From the NCBI GenBank assembly GCA_014529385.2, contig CM043963.1:103398912-103462911 (forward strand): a DNA stretch of 64,000 bases, read 5' to 3'. The translations under genes and the position numbers were made by a program. The stretch comes from Adiantum capillus-veneris. Taxonomy: Eukaryota; Streptophyta; Polypodiopsida; Polypodiales; Pteridaceae. Below the pieces are notes generated by a model that was given only the letters and a program-made list of their open reading frames with translations, ran no database searches and was not told the origin of the DNA. This document shows, piece by piece, positions 57,311 through 64,000 of this stretch. The stretch's first letter is position 1, and every line of letters starts with the position of its first letter.

Positions 57311-57921
57311 TCTAGTGTTGCTTATTTTGTGACATTTGACATGTCCATTACTTTGTCAAATGGTGTTTCTGAGATTGTGTAAGTTATTGAACACTGGACT
57401 CTCACCAACATACAGGAACACTTGATTATCTTGGTCTATGAAGATATCAAATATGCTTACTTTCGTCTCAATCGGCAAAAGGTCAGTTCAATTTTTATGT
57501 TGTCTACAGGTGCCAATTGTTATTCTTATTGAAATCTTGTTTGTTGTTTCAGATTGGTAGGCAGATAGAGGTATCCATGAAAGTGCAAGAGGAGTGGAGG
57601 GTTGGCAGTGCACTGTCTTTAAGTTGATCTTATAGATCAATGTAACCGGCTCTAATGCCATGTTGTAAAGCATTTTGTTTAATGGAAATTCAAATTTTTT
57701 TGGTCGTTATAGTATCACCGTCATTGATTAAATTTTCTAGATTTTGTTTGGGTGTTTGTGTGCGCACCCATGTGTGTTTGTATGTATTTCAAAGAGCTTT
57801 GGGATGGTATCTTTTTTTGCAGTGGACAGGTGGGAGCGGGAGGGGGTATATAAATGGGAGGGGGCTTCTTATTTGTCTGTCAACGCTTGAGAGTGAGGCA
57901 CAGAAAAATACACAGAGAAAT

Positions 57922-57923
<2 letters not shown>

Positions 57924-58017
<94 letters not shown>
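57924..58017. repeat. (GA)n microsatellite
   Basis: About 46 GA units ending 8 bases before the ATG at 58026, i.e. in the presumed leader of the next ORF. Confidence 0.97.
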
Positions 58018-58018
<1 letters not shown>

Positions 58019-58025
58019 AATTGCC

Positions 58026-58346
58026 ATGGAAACACATGCTAGCGCATCCTCCTCCCATGCAGCAGCAACATCGAAAGAGCCACACACCCCCCTTTCGAAG
58101 TTCCTTCTTTTCCTAGAGGACACCAAATATGTTGGACGCAATGATCTTCACGGCTTCTTCACCCGCACAGTGGATTTACAAAAAACCATGCAACTTCACA
58201 ATGAAACTTTTCATGAAGTCATAGAGTATATGCATGTGCATTTACTCAAGTATGGTGTGAACTTTGAAGACAACGCCATGTTGTGGTTGCCTGTGATCTA
58301 CTTTGCTACATCTGCAAGGGCGACACTGAATTTTCAAAGAGACTAG
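58026..58346 (+). CDS. Unrecognised ORF after (GA)n leader
   Basis: ATG 58026 (METHASASSSHAAATSKEPH), then KFLLFLEDTKYVGRNDLHGF, FTRTVDLQKTM and IEYMHVHLLKYGVNFEDNAM. It closes at 58346. In another frame the coding-like sequence goes on (FSKRLARFEAIAKGANHFRQ, DSFKKHKFGQYFLYKTATLF, to 58477). A frameshift or a short intron near 58310-58340 therefore probably joins them. Helix-rich, with no recognised domain. Further coding-like pieces at 58622-58807 and 58874-59134 may be later exons. Confidence 0.35.
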   Translation: METHASASSSHAAATSKEPHTPLSKFLLFLEDTKYVGRNDLHGFFTRTVDLQKTMQLHNETFHEVIEYMHVHLLKYGVNFEDNAMLWLPVIYFATSARATLNFQRD

Positions 58347-59255
58347 CCCGCTTTGAGGCGATTGCAAAAGGGGCGAACCACTTCCGCCAACGGACAAAGG
58401 AAGTTGCAGACTCCTTCAAGAAGCACAAATTTGGGCAATATTTCTTGTACAAAACTGCCACTCTCTTCTTCCTATGAATGATGAGCCCTCCTTGGAGGAG
58501 ATGGTTGAAGGTCCCGCATCTGGCAGTGGGTGGGGTTCTTCCAGTTCATAAAGATCCCAAGCATGCCCCTATAGATGTCCAAAATGACCAAAGACTGTAA
58601 GCCACTGAATATCCCCACAGCTTGGAAGGGGCATTTGCAGTGAGAGAGAAGATTTTTGGCATCTCCGAGGTGCCCGACCCTGAGAGCCGCGACCCTGCTG
58701 CAATTCTGGAAGTGGAGATTAGTCGTCTAAGTATCATAATTATAGAAAATGAAGAGTATTTATACTTGCATGATCCAAAAAAGGCTTTTTGGTGTCCAGC
58801 TAGATGAATGTCTTAGCCTCATATGAACCAAGATGGAGTTGCCTCTTGATCCTACACTCGAAGCTACAAATTAATGACAAGCTGCTTCCATTGTAGGACT
58901 CTGTCGCTCGCTGACACAATTGCATTAGTGACATCAGATATTCTTGCTGCAGAGAAAACTCAATTCATGGACGAGGATTTTGTTGCAACACAAGCCAGGG
59001 TTGTTGCCAACCAAACTCCTACTATCCCGACTCGCTTGGCTCGCAGAGCCCCCGCAAAGTTGATGAGAGAAATTCCTCTATCAACCTTGAAGCCACACCA
59101 ACTATGGATGATGAGGATAAGCAACAAGAGGTAATACTAAGCATCTTGTACATTGATAATTTAACATTTCTTCTTTGCTTTTGGTTGATTCCATTTTTGC
59201 AGGATGTTTTAAACATGGACGTGTGAGCTAGTCGGAAGGGGAGGGGGAGCGCACG

Positions 59256-59627
59256 TTGTTTGGGCCTCAGGCAGACCTTGTACACTACATTGGCAAACTA
59301 CCAATGCAGAATGTGTGCATCATACACAAGGATTTCTCCCCCAATGGCCATTTTGTTTTGTGGGTGCTTAAGGACGCAAGTAAACTCCTATGCTTAGCCC
59401 ACATCCCTCAAACAACCCATGTAGTTATTATGGTGAAAAAATCACTTGCAATTTCCACTTTTGGCATTGGTTTTCGTGGCAAGGTCATGACACACATGGC
59501 ACTTATTCAAGCCCTGGGGATTGACACTGCCCAAGATATAGTTGCTTCTGTGCTTACATCCATTCTTACCAATGCTGTAGAACATCGTAGAGAGATCGCG
59601 AAGCGCCTCCTATCAAAAGATAGTTAA
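59256..59627 (+). CDS. Unrecognised ORF, likely 3' exon
   Basis: 123 open codons reading FGPQADLVHYIGKLPMQNVC, IIHKDFSPNGHFVLWVLKDA, then VMTHMALIQALGIDTAQDIV and stop after RLLSKDS. Good protein-like composition. An intron-like TTTGCAG|GATG acceptor lies at 59203. It probably belongs to the same transcription unit as the 58.0-59.1 kb pieces. No family is recognised. Confidence 0.35.
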   Translation: MFGPQADLVHYIGKLPMQNVCIIHKDFSPNGHFVLWVLKDASKLLCLAHIPQTTHVVIMVKKSLAISTFGIGFRGKVMTHMALIQALGIDTAQDIVASVLTSILTNAVEHRREIAKRLLSKDS

Positions 59628-59945
59628 ACTGGATGTACAAGCTTTTTAAATGAAAATTATCTCTCTTGTCCATGATCTTTTGCAAAGTTCAATTTACTAA
59701 TTTGATCATGTTCAGTGAATAAAAACATTACCACAAAATTCCTACAAGAATGGACAAAAACATTAACACAGAAGCACATATTTGAGCGTAGAAAAATGCA
59801 CCTTGTAGCATTCGAGCACCACACTCGAGGCTAAAGTCTCTATGGCATTGAATCTCCTCTTACGTTCCCTTTCACCTAAGGGCGTCTTTTTAAGATGCAG
59901 GATCTTACCTTCAAGCTTCGCAATCTTAGCATCCTTCCCGTCTAC

Positions 59946-60365
59946 CTATAGATTGAGAGTTTCCACTTCCTCCTCTGCATGAACGATCCTTTCGGGCAAT
60001 CCACTAGTGGTATGGGAAAGAAGTTGATATTGATGCAAAGACCATTGTGCACTATCAGCTCCAATAGTCGACAATCGCTTGCAGTATCCAAGAAGACCTT
60101 GCTCCCCTCCACCTACATATTGTAAGAATGAAGCAAGGCTATTGAATGTTGGATACACATTGATGGCTAGATCATTAGGGTAGAGGTAACCATGCACCCA
60201 TAGGTCCACATCGGTGTGACCTGCACCACGACGTTGTTGTGCAGTTTGCAAGTAATGATGCTTTGAGGGTGCGAAGTCCTTTGGCAGCCAAACATGTAGA
60301 AAAACCATTTGTGAACCTGACGATCTTGCTGTGGATGGGAGGTTTGTAATGTCGCCTAGCTCCAT
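59946..60365 (-). CDS. LW-x-x-G coiled-coil family, copy 2
   Basis: From ATG 60365: MELGDITNLPSTARSSGSQM, VFLHVWLPKDFAPSKHHYLQ, then DLWVHGYLYPNDLAIN, FLQYVGGGEQGLLGYCKRLS and a helix ending EEEVETLNL. Just beyond, after a TAG or a splice donor (CTATAGGTAGA), DGKDAKIAKLEGK continues as coiled coil. It aligns with the exon at 35086-35466. Upstream (60400-60830) is a purine-rich leader. Function unknown. Confidence 0.45.
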   Translation of the reverse strand: MELGDITNLPSTARSSGSQMVFLHVWLPKDFAPSKHHYLQTAQQRRGAGHTDVDLWVHGYLYPNDLAINVYPTFNSLASFLQYVGGGEQGLLGYCKRLSTIGADSAQWSLHQYQLLSHTTSGLPERIVHAEEEVETLNL

Positions 60366-60829
60366 GGCAAGGAGAATAAAGTTGGCTGCCTCAAGCAAGA
60401 GTGGAGAGCCGCAACAAAGCCACAGAGTGGAGAGATGAGCTATGGAGTGAAGAGCTATGTGATGGAGAGCTGCAGGAGAGCTATGGGGTGGAGAGTTGCA
60501 ACAAAGCTATGGAGTCGACCTGTAACAAGGAGAGGAAGAAGGAAGAGTATGCGTTGAAAAGTAGGAGAGAGAAGAGAGAGGGAGAGGAGTGAGAGAGAGG
60601 GCAGTGATTTTGGAGGGAAATAAAAGAAGGTGAAAAGTTTGATATTTTGTAGGTCTAGCAGTGAGATTTTAAGAGAGAAAATTGATTTTTGAATATACAT
60701 AGAGGTTGGGGAGAAGTTTTTAGTAAAAGTGAGCTTTTTTTTATTTTTTTTGAAAAAAGTGCTTTTTTGTGTTGAGGCTATGGACGCCCTTGATGAAGCC
60801 TCCATCATCTATGCATGTGGTTGTAAAAG

Positions 60830-63097
60830 ATGGGTCTTCTATGTGATGAAGCCTCCATAAGAAGGCGTCGGATAGTAAGAGTGAAAAGAGTATACATACA
60901 CTCCTTGTCCCATTTAAAATCTACCATGAGTGTAACATGGATGGTACATAAATACCATCAACTTGTAGCACCACCGCATGACTGTCTTTCACATGTCAAG
61001 CCATCATAAAAGTACTAAATGCTTAGTTGCTACCTTTGTAGCTATGCATGCCTTTGTCAATAACGAGTTTTCCATGTGATGAAACCTCAATAAAGGAGCC
61101 ATGAGTAAGATTGAGATGAGTGTACGTGCGCTCCTTGTACGACATAAAGCTTACCAAGAGTGTTATGACCTCCTTGGGTGCCAACATGCTCTTCACCTCC
61201 CAACCTCTCTCTATATAGCCCTTGGCCTAGAGACCCTTGAACTATTTGCACGACATGTGGCTTGCCCTAGGGACTTTCCTACCTTGGTTCTAAGGACCAT
61301 GGCCCTCACATTGGTACAAGGAGATTGGTTGTCTTTGTTGTGTGCTCTCTTGGTTGTGTGTGCATGTCCTTGCAAGCACTCAAGCTCTCTCCTTCTCTAT
61401 CTCTTCATAATCCATTTTTATTAATAGCATGTACCAATGGGGTAAAGTTTTTTCTTTTTTGTGGATGGGAGGGAAGTATTTTTCAGTTTGTTCAACAAAT
61501 AGGTCTCAAAGTGCACTTTTCATACGACTACAGGTCCTATAAAGGAACTACATTAAGTGACTTATAGACCTAGCTTCTCAAGAGGTGGTTAGAGTGGACT
61601 AACGTTTCTGGGTCATTGGGACAACCGATACCACATCTACAATGTGACTTTGGAAACTGAAGTGAAGAGATACCTATCTCCCCTACCTCTAGGACCATAT
61701 TGGGGTACACTTTTTGTCATACAACAACATGACTTGGTTGCCACATCTTGATCGGTGCACATGAGGCCATATTAGTATCACTCGAGAGTTTGTGTCAATA
61801 GAAGGGACTTACTAAGGATTTTCTCTTGCTTTTTTGAACACAAATTTGATTGATTTCTCACTTATGAACGATGTTTTTAGTTTCTTGATCGATCATTGCT
61901 TGCAAAAAAAGGTTTCCCCATTCGTACAACTCTCATGTTGGTGGCTTGCATGGGTGTAAATGTAGAATGTTCTCAAATGATATGCATATATAGGGAAGCT
62001 AGGACTTTGGAAGATGGCCACGGTACCATGCCCACTAACCTTGTGTGCATGGAGGGAAGCTAGAACTCAAGTTGGTGTGATATACTTCAATCACGACACT
62101 GCTTGCATCGAGCGACTAGTGGGGGATTTGAGTAATTACAAAACGCTTGACATGTGAACCTTATTTGAGAAAATGGCCAATCACTTGCAAATCTTCTAAG
62201 CGCATTTTGAGCTTGTGCATACGTGGATACCATAGAGCTAGTTCCCGTGCACGCCAGGTTTGCAACTGGTTGCCAGCCAGTTGCCAACTTTTCTTGTTCT
62301 CATGAGGGGGTTGTGGTGAAAATGCTCGCAACTGGTTGTAAACCACTTGCAGACATGCTCCAAGGGGAGGGGTGGAGCAGGTAGGCAACCGAAAAGCGAC
62401 AAGTGCTCTGTTGACTTGTTCAAGCTTGCAAAGGGAAGACGCCAACTAGGTTGTGCATTTTTCCAGGCTAGTGTACTGAAAATAGGAATTTCCTCAAGCT
62501 CACATGAACACATATGTTGTGAGTAGTTGGTTGCAAAGAAGTTCGTAACCTAGCGTTCATGCGAACAACACCATAGACTTGTCTACACGTTCCAAATACA
62601 AAACAAAGCTCAATACAAGGTTGTGGTTGCTTTATTGGATGAAGGGCCCCAAGGCTTCAAAGGTCAGCTACACTCTCTTTAATTGCATGCGTTGTTTATG
62701 GAGAAGCTTAAAAGGAGCGCCCATGCAGATTTTCTCATTGCATGGTGTAAAAGATCATGGGAAGGAGGAAACAACCTTCCACAAGACGAAATTAAAGGCT
62801 AGCCTTCATTTGATTCTAGGGTCCAAGTTGCAACCGACTCCACGTAGGAGTCTGGGACTGCTGATGAGCGTGGTCGCTTTTCTCAAAAAAGCAAACGCAA
62901 GCTTGCGCCTCGAAAGCTGAAGAGTCTAATAAAAGTTAATACATAAACATGTTCCCATGCACTGAAAGGTGGGCTCTTGACCTGGGTTCTGGTTTGCCAC
63001 AAAAGGCCTAAACTCTAATGAATGCAAAGCGGCCAACCTTATTTCTCAACTAAGCGCTGGTCTCTTGGTCTCACAAGCCCCCAAAACATGCATTCAT

Positions 63098-63137
<40 letters not shown>

Positions 63138-64000
63138 TGAGTTCTCAAGCCTAAAAGTCAGAATCTCGATTCTCTCGAGTCTCCAGCTCTCAAATTTGAA
63201 GGCTTACTTTTCATTGAAGAAACTCTCCTTTAAGTGCACTCGCACATGTGGTGGTTCATGAGCTAACTGTGAGGGGGGCACTGTTCGGAAAAAATGTGTC
63301 TCAGCTTAATATCGTGCCGTTTTCAATTTCAAAAATGCCGGGTGAGGGCAAGCGCAAAATGAGAAATTTCAACCCAAAATATAGAAAAATAGTGTAAAAA
63401 ATGCAAAAAATAGCCTAATTTTTAAAATTTCCTCTTGGTTAATTTTAGAAAATAAATTTTGTATGTTAGGGAAAATGGTCTTTCCCAAACACTGGACGGG
63501 GGTGTAACTTTGTCAATTTTGGCAGCATTATAGATTGCTATAACTACCCTCGCCACTCTCCCAGGTGAATGGAGCTAGAATTCACATTATACAGCATGCG
63601 GACAAAACTTTTGGATCAGAGTGGAATCTTGATTGTACATTGGGTAATGCCTCCATAGGTCTTTCAAACATTTGAAAAACATTGGCTTGTCACCAGCCCT
63701 CCTACAAGAACTTTGCTCGAACTTGTCGAAGAGCAGCAATATTTTCAACTTTTTGCTTACAAGAGTCGGGATTGGGAGAGTGCTGTCAATCAAGGCACCG
63801 TATGCCTTGTTTTTACTTTCCATGCAAGCTTGTTTCTTTTTGAATCGTGCTCTCCTCCTCACCACACGGAATGAGTTGGTCACTTTTGGTAGCTATTCTA
63901 GGTTAGATTAGTAGAGTTAGTTAAACTAGATCAGACAAGCAGACTTCAGATAACACTTTAGACAAAGACGAGGATAGAACTGAAATGGAAAATAGAGACT
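60830..64000. other. No gene recognised
   Basis: Contains a (CT)n tract at 63105-63134 and a stretch with repeated GCAACTGGTTG motifs near 62260-62350. There are several 80-110-codon frames without recognisable domains (61101-61424, 62579-62920, 63587-63883). The TTTTT- and AAAAT-rich stretch at 63340-63470 is plain AT-rich DNA. Confidence 0.45.

Overview
The window looks like repeat-dense nuclear DNA of a land plant. The support is a WW-domain/EAR-motif gene of the plant CFL1 type at 47.4-49.2 kb, a HIPP-type metal-binding pseudogene with a CaaX end, and several plant CACTA (En/Spm) transposons that carry Tnp2 transposase plus a second ORF. Short pyrimidine/purine microsatellites are everywhere. 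The plant lineage cannot be told from the sequence alone. There is no sign of bacterial, organellar or viral genome organisation.

Layout. 0-3.4 kb: fold-back repeats and low-complexity DNA. 3.4-22 kb: a nest of transposons. The oldest layer is a decayed CACTA element (CACTA-3, plus strand; tnp2 from 5638, second ORF from 17372). A 460-bp MITE, a 284-bp insert and a 2.8-kb LTR-like insert made of a ~152-bp satellite have landed in or beside it. A complete 7.7-kb CACTA-1 (9120-16810, 3-bp AGA target duplication) has also landed in it, and CACTA-1 itself carries a 1.34-kb TTAA-flanked element. Removing the inserts restores protein alignments across two of the junctions, so the order of events can be read directly. 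22-24 kb: a BAH-like gene fragment. 24-27.6 kb: mostly non-coding. 27.6-31.3 kb: a region filled with direct and inverted copies of a GGTATTGACC-type motif, enclosing a broken histone H3/CENH3-like gene. 31-38.6 kb: unrecognised multi-exon gene remnants on both strands.

39.2-46 kb: CACTA-2, whose left end carries a captured HIPP gene fragment and whose tnp2 gene is nearly intact (six exons, one in-frame TGA). Its second ORF is cut by another copy of the TTAA element. 47.0-49.4 kb: tRNA-headed SINE-like pieces and the CFL1-like host gene, the only clearly intact host gene here. 50-55.6 kb: little beyond repeats and a second copy of the 460-bp MITE. 55.6-60.8 kb: second copies of two unrecognised gene families seen earlier (BAH-like; LW-x-x-G coiled coil). 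60.8-64 kb: nothing recognisable.

The genes do not form an operon or pathway. The transposase (tnp2) and its partner ORF are the repeated functional theme. All three CACTA copies have defects, so any movement would need a functional element elsewhere.
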